Below are positions 8,254 to 16,825 of a DNA stretch of 64,000 bases, piece by piece. This DNA comes from Hyphomicrobiaceae bacterium. Lineage in GTDB: Bacteria; Pseudomonadota; Alphaproteobacteria; Rhizobiales; Hyphomicrobiaceae. The stretch is taken from NCBI GenBank assembly GCA_022844225.1, contig JALHMC010000005.1:62001-126000 (forward strand), written 5' to 3'. Positions within the stretch are counted from its first letter, which is position 1, and each line of letters begins with the position of its first letter. The notes beneath the pieces were generated by a model, which was not told the origin of the DNA, ran no database searches, and saw nothing but the letters and a program-made list of their open reading frames with translations. The position numbers and the translations under genes are program-made.

Positions 8254-9912
8254 ATGACATGGAGTGCGAGCGTGATCTCCAATGCGACGGATCACTTTGA
8301 ATACCCTGCCGGGCGGGTGGGCGCCTGTGTGGCATTGATCGCGGGGGGCTATCTCGCGATCCTGGGCGCCTCGGTCGACCGCGCCGTCGCCCAAGACGGC
8401 CGCGCAGCGCAGGAGCAAGGCCTTCTCGGGCAACTGTGGCCCGGCTTGAGGCGGGCGCCTGCGCGGCCTTCGTTTGTCGGCGCCCTCGCTAAAGAGGACG
8501 GCCAACAGCAGCCGGCAGCCTCAGCCGGCATCAAGCTGCGCGACAAGGCCGACAAGGTGGATCTGTTCGGGCCCGATCCGACCTACGACAAGGCCTACGA
8601 TGCGAAAGCACTGGTCGATATCTACGGCGCAAAAACCGCCATCGAGCCTCCGCGTCCGCCCATCGAGATCGGCCGTCCGCAATACACCGCCGGCAACTAC
8701 GAAGAGAGCAGCACGCTGCTCGGTCAGTTGAACCCCCTAATGCCCGGCCTTGCCATCTATGGCGACTGGCGGACTGCGGTGGCCTACAACAACAACAACG
8801 GCAAGGATATTGCCCAGGTTGCGACGCGGCTGAACATCGATGTCGATCTCAAGATTACCGCGACCGAGCGCATCCACGCGCTCTTTTCGCCGATCCAGAA
8901 AGGGAATGCGGCGTTCACCCGTTTCGAGTTCGGTGGCGGCGACGGAGACGGCAAGTTCACCGGCGAATTCGATCTCAATCCGCAGACCTTGTTCTTCGAG
9001 GGCGATCTCGGGTCGCTCTATTCGGGCTTCACCGGCAGAGACTCGCGTTTCGACCTACCGTTCACCGTCGGTCTCTTTCCCTTGTTCCTGCAGAACGGGA
9101 TCTGGGCGAATGATGCTATACTCGGCGCCGCGGTGAGCCTGCCCGCCAAGAACTCGGCCCGCCTGGGCCTGCCCAACTTCGACGTTACGTTCTTCACCGC
9201 CTTCGACAATGTGAACAACGCGGGCATTCTCGGCGCCGACAACAACAACGCCAACCTCTATGGAGTGACGGCGTTCATCGACGCCCTCGGCGGCTATATC
9301 GAAGCGGGCTATGGGGTGATCCAGGGCGCTAGTGACCGGTTGAGCGGCCAAGTGACGAATTTCCTCACCGCCGCCTACACCCGGCGCTATGCCAACACCC
9401 TTTCGAACTCGACGCGCGTTTTCGCCAACTTCGGCGATGGCGAGCGGGACGAGGGCTTTGCCATCATCTCCGAGAACAGCCTGATCACGAGTCTTCCGAG
9501 CACACTGATCCCCTACGCCAACTTCTTCGTCGGCTCCGGCAACCCCCAACCGCTCGTCGACGGCAACGGAGCCGGCATCCTGAAGAATGTCGGCATCAAT
9601 TTCGAGACCGATGCGCTCACCGGCTATCCCAAGCTGAACGACACCGGCTCGAACGCCTACGGTGGCGCAATCGGCTTGCAATATCTCTTCAATCTCGATC
9701 AACAGTTGGTCTTCGAGGTGGCGACCGTGCAGCCGTACGGCACTCCGATCCCCGGCATTGGCGTCGCGAACCCGCAGTACGCGTTCGGCGTCCGCTATCA
9801 GATCCCGATCGACAAAGCCTGGTTGTTTCGTGCTGACGCCACCTATCAAATTACGGAAGGTGAGGCGGAAGACAACTTCGGGTTTCGCGTCGAGTTGCGC
9901 CGGAAGTTCTAA
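8254..9912 (+). CDS. Outer-membrane beta-barrel (porin-like) next to multiheme cytochromes
   Basis: A 552-residue protein with a signal peptide ending near residue 46 (AVAQ), an Ala/Gln-rich spacer, then many alternating amphipathic strands and a C-terminal phenylalanine (ELRRKF), the usual barrel-assembly signal. Asn/Gly-rich loops (YNNNNGKD, GADNNNAN) fit surface turns. A conserved-looking segment, NPQTLFFEGDLG (about 244-255), is not one I can assign. It contains no heme motif. Its position directly after a pentaheme cytochrome suggests a sheath that lets cytochromes contact across the outer membrane, as MtrB or PioB do, but I see no direct similarity to those. The start is uncertain because no clear ribosome site precedes it. 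A plain substrate porin is the alternative. Confidence 0.82.
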   Translation: MTWSASVISNATDHFEYPAGRVGACVALIAGGYLAILGASVDRAVAQDGRAAQEQGLLGQLWPGLRRAPARPSFVGALAKEDGQQQPAASAGIKLRDKADKVDLFGPDPTYDKAYDAKALVDIYGAKTAIEPPRPPIEIGRPQYTAGNYEESSTLLGQLNPLMPGLAIYGDWRTAVAYNNNNGKDIAQVATRLNIDVDLKITATERIHALFSPIQKGNAAFTRFEFGGGDGDGKFTGEFDLNPQTLFFEGDLGSLYSGFTGRDSRFDLPFTVGLFPLFLQNGIWANDAILGAAVSLPAKNSARLGLPNFDVTFFTAFDNVNNAGILGADNNNANLYGVTAFIDALGGYIEAGYGVIQGASDRLSGQVTNFLTAAYTRRYANTLSNSTRVFANFGDGERDEGFAIISENSLITSLPSTLIPYANFFVGSGNPQPLVDGNGAGILKNVGINFETDALTGYPKLNDTGSNAYGGAIGLQYLFNLDQQLVFEVATVQPYGTPIPGIGVANPQYAFGVRYQIPIDKAWLFRADATYQITEGEAEDNFGFRVELRRKF

Positions 9913-9969
9913 GTAATCGCATCACCGCGATCTGCGCTGCCAGATTGCAGGCAGGCAAGCCAGTCGGTC

Positions 9970-10270
9970 GTGCGAGCGTCGATTGTGGCCTTGACCGTCA
10001 GCATCGCGCGCGACACCGCCAAACGCTTGGTTATCTCTTTCCGTGATGGTGCGCCCCCTGCCGATCGGCGCGCGCGCGACCGAGCCATGCCGACCGTGAA
10101 TGCGCTGACCGAGGAGTGGATGGATTTTAACGTGAGGGCCAAGCTGAAAAAGGGCAACGTTGCGCTTTATCGATCGATCCTAACCGTGCACGTCGTTCCC
10201 GCACTCGGATCGACAAAGGTCGATGCACTCACCGAGGACCAGATTGCAAGTCTCCACTACGCATCTTCTC
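9970..10270 (+). pseudogene. Truncated phage-type tyrosine recombinase (N-terminal fragment)
   Basis: The translated segment holds DGAPPADRRARDRAM, then the start of a core-binding domain with a helical pattern typical of integrases (LTEEWMDFNV, YRSILTVHVVPALG, LTEDQIASLHYA). Similarity stops at about 10265 and the Arg-His-Arg-Tyr catalytic domain is missing, so this is a remnant. The same frame is open back to the stop of the barrel gene. It marks a past integration event at the edge of the cytochrome block. Confidence 0.6.
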
Positions 10271-10495
10271 GACTTGGCCGTCGAACTCCGTGCGCATGTG
10301 TTTGGAGATGACGTCCGTGGACCTCTTCAATTCATCCGCGATCCGCTTGAATTCGCGACGAGATTTTCGGATGGCCCAAAGCGCTCTGCCCGTGACGAGA
10401 ACACCGACCGAGGCGATTGCCACAGGCCATGGCTCAATCGGCGCGCCGGTCACCTCGATCAAATAGGTCCAGGCCCCAACAATGGCGTCCCACAT
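10229..10495 (-). CDS. Small membrane protein of unknown function (possibly truncated)
   Basis: The 88-residue reading from the ATG at 10495 has one hydrophobic helix (about residues 18-38) followed by a basic, helical tail (RKSRREFKRIADELKRS). A GGTGGGGG stretch lies just upstream. The C-terminal end overlaps the broken tip of the recombinase fragment, so the last residues may read through a recombination junction. Function unknown. Confidence 0.4.
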   Translation of the reverse strand: MWDAIVGAWTYLIEVTGAPIEPWPVAIASVGVLVTGRALWAIRKSRREFKRIADELKRSTDVISKHMRTEFDGQVEKMRSGDLQSGPR

Positions 10496-11209
10496 CACAC
10501 CCCCACCACGCAACATCGGCAACCTTGGCGCGCAACAGCCCACGGATTAAATCGCAAACCGGCGTAACCATGAGTCCAGCACAAGCCCCACGAGACGCGC
10601 CGCCGAGCCGAGCGAGCACAACCCAAGACCCGACAAGTCGCGCCTCCGGCGCGAGCGCCCCACACCCCCGCGCTCCGTCATCCCGGTGCTTGTCACCGGG
10701 ACCCATTTCTCAGCTAGCTCGGGGCGCTCTAATGGGGTGCCGCACCGATAGGAACCCGCTCGGGCTCGGCTGCAAATTTTGGGCACACTGCAATGGACTG
10801 AGCTCCCGGCGCGATGGGTCCCGGTGACAAGCACCGGGATGACACCGGTGGGTGCGGTGACGCGTGCAGCCGGCACGACGCCCCGGGGCCGTCGACCTAT
10901 GAGGGGCTGCCAGTCCCTCGTGCTCCCCAGCTCTCTCGGCTGCCTGCCGCCGGCGAAACGGAGCCGCCTGGGCGGAAATTTCGATGGAGATACCCTCGAT
11001 GACGGCGGCGGGCCACGGTCCGCCTCATCGAAAACGACCGCGCCGAAAATGGTGGTTCGCATATTGTGTCGACGTCGATCGATACGATCCGAGTAGCAGC
11101 ACATTCCGGCGAATTATCTCGTTATTCTACGCTGGCCAGAACTCGGCCGATCTGCGATTGTCCGATTAATCAATGGCACAAAGAATGCCACCGTCTTGGG
11201 AGGACTATC
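10496..11209. other. Non-coding stretch with an inverted repeat pair
   Basis: No convincing gene. Apart from the paired palindromes at 10678-10842 I see only low-quality frames. Base composition becomes less GC-rich near 11090-11200, where a promoter for the following binding-protein gene would be expected, but no clear -35/-10 pair stands out. Confidence 0.5.
10678..10842. repeat. REP-like palindrome doublet in inverted orientation
   Basis: A 29-base unit at 10678-10706 recurs exactly as its reverse complement at 10814-10842. Each unit contains its own hairpin, CCCGGTG, a five-base loop, then CACCGGG. The two copies face each other across 107 bases. That is the layout of REP doublets (REPINs), which are copied by RAYT-type transposases; none is present in the window. 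Confidence 0.7.
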
Positions 11210-12163
11210 ATGCGTCCATTGCTGCTTGGCGCCGCGATGCTCGTTGCGCTGTTTCAGAACACCCCCGCACAATCAAACTGGCCGGAAAAACCAGTTCGGA
11301 TTGTCGTGAACTTCGCACCGGGTGGCTCGACCGATAACGCCGCACGCCCCTTCGCCGACCGACTTTCAAAGGCTCTCGGCCAGCAATTCGTCATCGAGAA
11401 CAAGGCTGGCGCGTCCGGCACCATCGGGGTTGAGGCCTTCGTTCGCTCCGCACCTGACGGCTACACGTTTCTCGTGACAGGCTCGCCGGTTCTGGTCGTC
11501 ATTCCGCAAGCGCGAAAAGTTGCGTGGGACCCTTTCAAGGACCTCGTTCCTGTCGCGCATCTTTCGGACTACATGCTGCCGATCGTGGTGAACCCGTCAC
11601 TTCCGGTCAATTCGATCCAGGAGTTGCAGGCCTATGCCAAAGCCAATCCCGGCAAGCTCAATTGCGGCTCGGCCGGCCTCGGTACATTGACCCATTTGAT
11701 TTGCGAAACACTCAAGGGTACGGCCGGGATCGACAATCTGCACGTCCCGTACCGTGGCGGCGGGGATGCGTTGAACGACTTTCTTTCAGGGGTGACGCAG
11801 ATCCATTCCGAACCGAATGTCATGCCTCACGTCAAGTCCGGCAAGGCGAAGCTCCTTGCCATCGCCGACCGCGAGCGCCACCCGGATTACCCGAATGTGC
11901 CGCTGATTTCCGAGGCGTTTCCCGAGATCGGGATCGTCGGCTGGTTCGGGCTGTTCGCACCCGCCGGAACTCCGGCTGCAATCGTCGAGCGCGTCAACAA
12001 GGAAGTCACCAAAATCGCTAACACTCCGGAGATGCGGACGTTCTATCTGGGAATTGCGCAGCGGGTCGTCACCGGAACGCCCGATCAGCTCGGTCAATTA
12101 CTCAAGAAGGACTGGGACTACTACGGCAAGCTGGTAAAGTCGCTGAACCTCAAGTTGGAATGA
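11210..12163 (+). CDS. TctC/Bug-family periplasmic substrate-binding protein
   Basis: A 317-residue protein with a signal peptide and the family hallmarks: WPEKPVRIVVNFAPGGSTD near the N-terminus, QQFVIENKAGASGTIG, and DNLHVPYRGGG. These proteins deliver carboxylates to tripartite tricarboxylate transporters or act as sensors. No TctA or TctB membrane gene is nearby, so it is an orphan receptor with unknown ligand. The ATG at 11210 was chosen because GGGAGGA lies six bases upstream and the signal peptide starts there. Confidence 0.92.
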   Translation: MRPLLLGAAMLVALFQNTPAQSNWPEKPVRIVVNFAPGGSTDNAARPFADRLSKALGQQFVIENKAGASGTIGVEAFVRSAPDGYTFLVTGSPVLVVIPQARKVAWDPFKDLVPVAHLSDYMLPIVVNPSLPVNSIQELQAYAKANPGKLNCGSAGLGTLTHLICETLKGTAGIDNLHVPYRGGGDALNDFLSGVTQIHSEPNVMPHVKSGKAKLLAIADRERHPDYPNVPLISEAFPEIGIVGWFGLFAPAGTPAAIVERVNKEVTKIANTPEMRTFYLGIAQRVVTGTPDQLGQLLKKDWDYYGKLVKSLNLKLE

Positions 12164-12694
12164 GGGATCAGACGGGGACTGGCGCTCCGAGACCTATTGC
12201 GAGCAGGCCCCAATGCGCCGCGTCCAGGCCAAACTTATCCCCGGCCCCTCAAGCTGTGCCTATTCTCCCGGCGTCCGTCTCGCGAGGGCACTCGGGCTCG
12301 AGCTGGGAGACTGCGGGAGACGGGCGCGCGTCGGACAGACGTAGGAGGTACTCAGCCACCTCCGAAGGATGCCGCAGCCCAGAGGCCGTCGTGAGACACC
12401 CCGAGGGCAGGAGCCGCCGTTCGAAAACGGATGCGCGGTGGCTCGCGGACCGGTCGTCCGCAGGGGGACCACCCCCGTCACGCGCAGCGAAGCGGGAAGG
12501 TCGCATCCCAATCCAACATGCAAAAGAGCGAGACCGTCCCGCTCCGCGCCCTTCGGCGTTGCAATGAAGACGTCGAGCCCGATGAGTTGCATCAACACGA
12601 AACCGAATGAAGGCGGTCGAGAGCGCCCGACGATTGCCTCGCATCCGCCTGCATGGTGATATGCGGCCACCCCACTCAGGAGAGAGCCCCGCCG
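12164..12694. other. 530-base intergenic stretch, no gene recognised
   Basis: All frames here are short or have arginine/proline-rich translations typical of GC-rich non-coding DNA. I see no hairpin with a T tract and no clear promoter. It separates the binding-protein gene from the PhyH unit. Confidence 0.5.
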
Positions 12695-13516
12695 ATGTCC
12701 GCCCGCCGCTTCGTGACCGACGAGATGGTCGCAACCTACGCCCGTGACGGCGTCGTGCTGATCCCCGGACTGCTGGCGGACCGGGTCGACGAACTCGCAC
12801 GTGACGTGGAGGCGAACATCGCCGCGCCCAGCGCCGTGAACCGGTCGTACAAGCCCGCCGACGGCTCGGCGCCGTTCTTCCAGGACTACTGCAACTGGCA
12901 GCGCTTCCCGGCCTACCGCGCCGCGATGCTCGAGACCGATATGGCCGAGGCCGCAGCGTTGCTGATGCGCTCCAAGACGGCGCGCATCTTCCATGAGCAC
13001 GTGCTGGTCAAGGAGCCCGGAAGCTCCATGCCGACGCCCTGGCACCAGGACCAGCCCTACTACCTCGTCGAAGGCCGCCAGTCGGTGTCGTTCTGGGTGC
13101 CGCTCGATCCCATCACGCGCGAGATCGCGCTCGAGTACGTCACCGGCTCGCACAAGTGGGGCAAGGATTTCCGCCCGCAGCGCTTCGACGGCACCTCACT
13201 CTACCAGGGCGACCAGAGCGAGGCCGTGCCCGACGTCGAGGCCAAGCGAGAGGACTGGCCGGTGGTCGGCTTCGCCATGCAGCCGGGCGACGCCGTCGCG
13301 TTCGATTTCCGCACGCTGCACGGCGCGCCGGCCAACTTCACGGCGAACCGCCGCCGCGCGGTGTCGTTTCGCTGGGTCGGCGACGATGCCCGCTTCGCCA
13401 AGCGCAAAGGGCGCACTTCGCCGCCCTTCCCCGATCTCGTGTTCGAGGACGGCGCGCCCTTCCAAGGTCCTGACTTTCCAGTCGGCTGGCCGAGGCAGGC
13501 CACACCATCGGGATGA
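12695..13516 (+). CDS. Phytanoyl-CoA dioxygenase (PhyH) family Fe(II)/2-oxoglutarate oxygenase
   Basis: A 273-residue protein with the facial triad His116-x-Asp118 (WHQDQPYY) and distal His209 (LHGAPAN), followed by an Arg in NRRRAVSFRW that could bind 2-oxoglutarate. The family hydroxylates CoA esters or small organic molecules; the substrate cannot be read from the sequence. The ATG at 12695 has AGGAGAG upstream. Its stop overlaps the next start (ATGA), so it is co-transcribed with the exporter and probably the thioesterase. Confidence 0.9.
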   Translation: MSARRFVTDEMVATYARDGVVLIPGLLADRVDELARDVEANIAAPSAVNRSYKPADGSAPFFQDYCNWQRFPAYRAAMLETDMAEAAALLMRSKTARIFHEHVLVKEPGSSMPTPWHQDQPYYLVEGRQSVSFWVPLDPITREIALEYVTGSHKWGKDFRPQRFDGTSLYQGDQSEAVPDVEAKREDWPVVGFAMQPGDAVAFDFRTLHGAPANFTANRRRAVSFRWVGDDARFAKRKGRTSPPFPDLVFEDGAPFQGPDFPVGWPRQATPSG

Positions 13517-15045
13517 GCTCCAACCCCGCGCCTGTGGCCTCGGGCTTCGCCGGAATCAGCCCCCGCCAGTGGCTGATCCTGATCATGGTGCAGCTCGCCA
13601 CCCTGCTGAACGGCATGACCATCACGCTCGCCAACGTGGTGCTGCCGCAGATCAAGGGCGCGATGGCGGCAAGCCCCGAGCAGATCGCCTGGGTGGTGAC
13701 GTTCAACCTGGTCGCAACGGCGGTGGCGACGCTGCTGACCGGCTGGCTCTCGCGGCGTTTCGGCTGGCGCAACGTGATGTTCGTCGCGGTCGTCGGCCTC
13801 ACGGTGTTCTCGTTCCTCTGTGGCGTCGCCCAGAGTCTCGAGGCGCTGGTTATTTTCCGCGTGGGGCAAGGGCTGTTTGGCGCCCCGATCATGCCCATGG
13901 GCCAGGCCATCCTGCTCGCGAGCTTCCCCCGCCACCTCCATCCCCTCGTGATGATGATGTGGGGCATCGGCGGCGTGATCGGCCCCGTCACCGGTCCCGT
14001 GCTCGGCTCGATCATCAGCGAGGCGACCAACTGGCGCGGCGCGTTTTTCATGGTCGTGCCGCCGGGCTTCGTGGCAATGGCGATGGTCTGGATCGCGCTC
14101 CGCGATCACACCGAAAAAAGCCCGGCAGGCTTCGACTGGACCGGTTTCATCGCGTTGAGCCTCGCCATCGGCGCCACCCAGCTGATGCTCGATCGTGGCC
14201 ATCGGCTCGACTGGTTCGACAGCCCCGAGATCATGATCGAGGCCTTGATCGCGGTGGTGGCGTTCTGGGTTTTTATCGCCCACAGCCTGACCGCGGAGCG
14301 ACCGTTCCTCGATCTCGGCGTGCTGCTCGATCGCAACTTCTCGATCGGCCTCGTGCTGGTCTTCGTACTCGGCATGCTGAGCTTCACGCCGATGGTACTG
14401 TTCCCGGGCCTGTTGCACGATCTGCGCGGTTATCCCGACGCCGCGATCGGCATGCTCCTTGCGGGCCGCGGCTTCGGCAACTGGGCCTGCTTCCTGATCA
14501 TCGTGCCGATGACGAAATACTATCCCCGCCTGACCGTCGCGATCGGGCTTGCCGCGCAGGCGGTCTCCGGCTTCGCCATGGCCGCTCTCGACATCAACAT
14601 GACGCAGAGCCTCGTGTTCTGGACCAACTTCGTGCAGGGCTTCGGCTTCGGCCTGGCCTTCACGCCGCTGTCGGTGCTGACGTTCGCGACGCTCCCCGTC
14701 CGCCAGATGACGGAAGGCATGGCCATCTATCATCTCGTGCGCAACTTCGGATCGTCGATCTTCATCTCCCTCTCGATCCTGCTGCTGGTGCGCTCCACCG
14801 CGGAGAACTATGCGGGCCTGACGGAAGTCGTGACGCACTTCAACAAGACGTTGGCACTGCCCGAGGCTGTGGGCCTCTGGTCGACGGCGACGCCGCGAAG
14901 CCTGATGGCACTTGCCGGAGAAATTCAGCGCCAGTCGGCGATGATCGGCTACATCAACGCCTTCTACCTGTTCGCCGTGACAGCCGCCCTCTCCGTCCCC
15001 CTGGCATGGATGATGCGCGCGCCTCCAGCTAACCGCCCGGCATGA
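13513..15045 (+). CDS. MFS transporter of the DHA2 (EmrB/QacA, 14-helix) family
   Basis: A 510-residue polytopic protein with 14 predicted hydrophobic segments. The loop 2-3 motif (GWLSRRFGWRNVM) and the motif C region (GPVTGPVLGSII) mark a drug:H+ antiporter of the DHA2 group. It overlaps PhyH by 4 bases. A shared role with the oxygenase, such as export of a modified compound, is inference only. Confidence 0.92.
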   Translation: MSSNPAPVASGFAGISPRQWLILIMVQLATLLNGMTITLANVVLPQIKGAMAASPEQIAWVVTFNLVATAVATLLTGWLSRRFGWRNVMFVAVVGLTVFSFLCGVAQSLEALVIFRVGQGLFGAPIMPMGQAILLASFPRHLHPLVMMMWGIGGVIGPVTGPVLGSIISEATNWRGAFFMVVPPGFVAMAMVWIALRDHTEKSPAGFDWTGFIALSLAIGATQLMLDRGHRLDWFDSPEIMIEALIAVVAFWVFIAHSLTAERPFLDLGVLLDRNFSIGLVLVFVLGMLSFTPMVLFPGLLHDLRGYPDAAIGMLLAGRGFGNWACFLIIVPMTKYYPRLTVAIGLAAQAVSGFAMAALDINMTQSLVFWTNFVQGFGFGLAFTPLSVLTFATLPVRQMTEGMAIYHLVRNFGSSIFISLSILLLVRSTAENYAGLTEVVTHFNKTLALPEAVGLWSTATPRSLMALAGEIQRQSAMIGYINAFYLFAVTAALSVPLAWMMRAPPANRPA

Positions 15046-15132
15046 GAAGGAAGGCGGTTGAGCCCTGCCGCTCCCATGCCGTATTTAAATCCGCCGTCTC
15101 CCAGCCGCCCTTTTCCGCCATCGAGGTACCCC

Positions 15133-15543
15133 GTGACCGAGCTCGTCGACAAACTGCGTCGCCACGTTCCACCCTTTATGCAAATGCTCGGCGCCGAACT
15201 CGTCTCGGCGACGCTTGACCGCATCGAGGCGCGCCTCAGCGTACGCGACGATATGGGGAACGGCTCCGGCATCCTTCACGGCGGCGTCTACATGAGCTTC
15301 GCCGACTACCTCGGCGCCATCGGCACGGTCGTGAACTTGCCCAAGGGCGCCTCGACGACCACCATGGAATCGAAGACCAACTTCTTCCGTCCGGCTCGCA
15401 GCGGCGACGTCATCACCGGCGTCTCGACGCCACTGCACAAGGGCCGCCGCACCATGGTCTGGCAGACTCGCCTCACCGACAAGGACGGCAAGCTCCTCGC
15501 CATGATCACGCAGACGCAGATGGTGATTCAGAAGGAGGTTTGA
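15133..15543 (+). CDS. PaaI-type hotdog-fold thioesterase
   Basis: A 136-residue hotdog protein with the motif GSGILHGGVYMSFAD, where Gly-x-Leu-His-Gly-Gly lines the acyl-CoA site. It probably hydrolyses acyl-CoA or aryl-CoA esters in the cytoplasm. The GTG at 15133 is preferred because GAGGT lies just upstream and the length matches the family; a TTG at 15058 would add 25 Pro-rich residues. It follows the exporter by less than 100 bases and is probably in the same unit as PhyH. Confidence 0.88.
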   Translation: MTELVDKLRRHVPPFMQMLGAELVSATLDRIEARLSVRDDMGNGSGILHGGVYMSFADYLGAIGTVVNLPKGASTTTMESKTNFFRPARSGDVITGVSTPLHKGRRTMVWQTRLTDKDGKLLAMITQTQMVIQKEV

Positions 15544-15562
15544 TCGGAAGGTAAGGTGGTAG

Positions 15563-15760
15563 GTGCTGGCCGAAGATCCGGCTGCCCCTGCGTTGATGGG
15601 CGCGCTGATCGAGACCGGGTCCCGTTTCGGTGTCTTCCTCGACTACGCGCTCGGCGCTGCACGGATGCTGATCGCCGCCGCCGTTGCCGCGCGCTTCAGC
15701 GTCGCCGCCGAGCGACGTCCGCTCGAGGATGTCGCGAAACCTTTGGCCTCGGCCGACTGA
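15563..15760 (+). CDS. Small Ala-rich protein of unknown function
   Basis: A 65-residue frame starting with GTG, with AAGGTAAGG shortly upstream. The middle has one hydrophobic Ala-rich helix (YALGAARMLIAAAVAARF). It lies 20 bases after the thioesterase gene on the same strand. No family recognised; it may be the remnant of a larger protein. Confidence 0.4.
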   Translation: MLAEDPAAPALMGALIETGSRFGVFLDYALGAARMLIAAAVAARFSVAAERRPLEDVAKPLASAD

Positions 15761-15775
15761 GGCAACCGCGCTGGA

Positions 15776-16561
15776 TTACGCCGCCTGCCCCCCTCCTGGG
15801 GCATCGATCACCCGCGCATTTAGCCGCGCCAAGCTCTTCGGCGTCATGTACCAGCTGAAATAGTCGCCCTCGCCCCCACGCATGAACGTCCCATCCGCAT
15901 AGCCGTAGCGCTCGTAGCCGACGTCCCGCAAAGCCTTGTCGCCGGCTGGGAAATGCGACGGCGCCAGCACCACCGGCTGATGCTCGGACAACGTTTTTCG
16001 TCCACCCGCGACGATTTGAGGCTCGAACCGCTGCGCATACATTTTCACGACGTCGGGTGCCAGTCCGTAGTCGTCGAGCGGACGCACATCGACGACGAAT
16101 TTTTCGACCTTGAGTTTGCGGGCATCGAACCAGTGAATGCGATCGGCCGTGAGCCAGCCCGCAGCCTCTTCGTAGTGCATCGAGGCGAGCGTATCGAGCG
16201 GCATACCGCGATACACAGGCACGTAGAGCGGCAGCTGACTGCGCTCGGCACCAAGCCCCACCGGCTCCACACGCACGCCGCCAGCTTGTTTACGCTTGCG
16301 CAGCAGGCTCGCAAGCCGCGGGAACGGCTCGAAGGCCACGAGCTTCGCCTGCGGTGCAATCGTCTCCATCGCCGAGAGAAAGAAGCCTCGGTTAGCCCCG
16401 ATGTCGACGATCAGCGGTGTCGGAGTGACGAGATGCTTCAGCCCGAGCACGTCAGGCCGCCAGGGCTTACCCATACGCCGCAACAGTTGCTGTTGGATGT
16501 CGTAGCGCTTGTCCGCGACATGCGGCATAAGAAGTTCTACGGAACGAACAAGCTTCTTCAT
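15776..16561 (-). CDS. FkbM-family SAM-dependent methyltransferase
   Basis: A 261-residue protein with the SAM-binding motif VDIGANRGFF and the downstream acidic/aromatic segment LVAFEPFPR. FkbM enzymes O-methylate sugars or polyketides; the substrate is unknown. Start chosen at the ATG at 16561 (MKKLVRS); a longer frame reaches 16720 but begins with an unconvincing Arg-rich stretch. It stands alone and converges with the small ORF at 15563. Confidence 0.85.
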   Translation of the reverse strand: MKKLVRSVELLMPHVADKRYDIQQQLLRRMGKPWRPDVLGLKHLVTPTPLIVDIGANRGFFLSAMETIAPQAKLVAFEPFPRLASLLRKRKQAGGVRVEPVGLGAERSQLPLYVPVYRGMPLDTLASMHYEEAAGWLTADRIHWFDARKLKVEKFVVDVRPLDDYGLAPDVVKMYAQRFEPQIVAGGRKTLSEHQPVVLAPSHFPAGDKALRDVGYERYGYADGTFMRGGEGDYFSWYMTPKSLARLNARVIDAPGGGQAA

Positions 16562-16825
16562 ACTGCATCTCAAGAATTCATGGACGGGATTAACCGCGAC
16601 AGGGAACCTCAAGAGACGTCCCCTGCGCAGCGGCGTAACCGTTGCGGATACGCGTCTTTTGCATAACTTTCGATCAACCCGATGTATTCGGATAGTCTGA
16701 CTGCAATAGAGAGTTAACACTGCGGCGCGCAGTTGGCCGCCGTGTGCATCGTAGAACTACGATCTTTTCAGCAAATGCCGCGTCGCGTGCAGACGGCACG
16801 GTCTAAGCGCAACCACATCAACCGG

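Noticed and set aside
12260..13153. Minus-strand frame of 297 codons upstream of and across PhyH
   Set aside because: Shadow of the PhyH gene joined to non-coding DNA; no motif and no ribosome site.
13201..14838. Minus-strand frame of 545 codons across PhyH and the DHA2 exporter
   Set aside because: Composition (His/Arg/Glu-rich, no hydrophobic core) is that of an antisense shadow; the plus-strand genes have clear motifs and overlapping start/stop.
15058..15132. TTG start for the hotdog thioesterase
   Set aside because: It would add 25 Pro/Ser-rich residues not usual in the family; the GTG at 15133 has a better-placed GAGGT.
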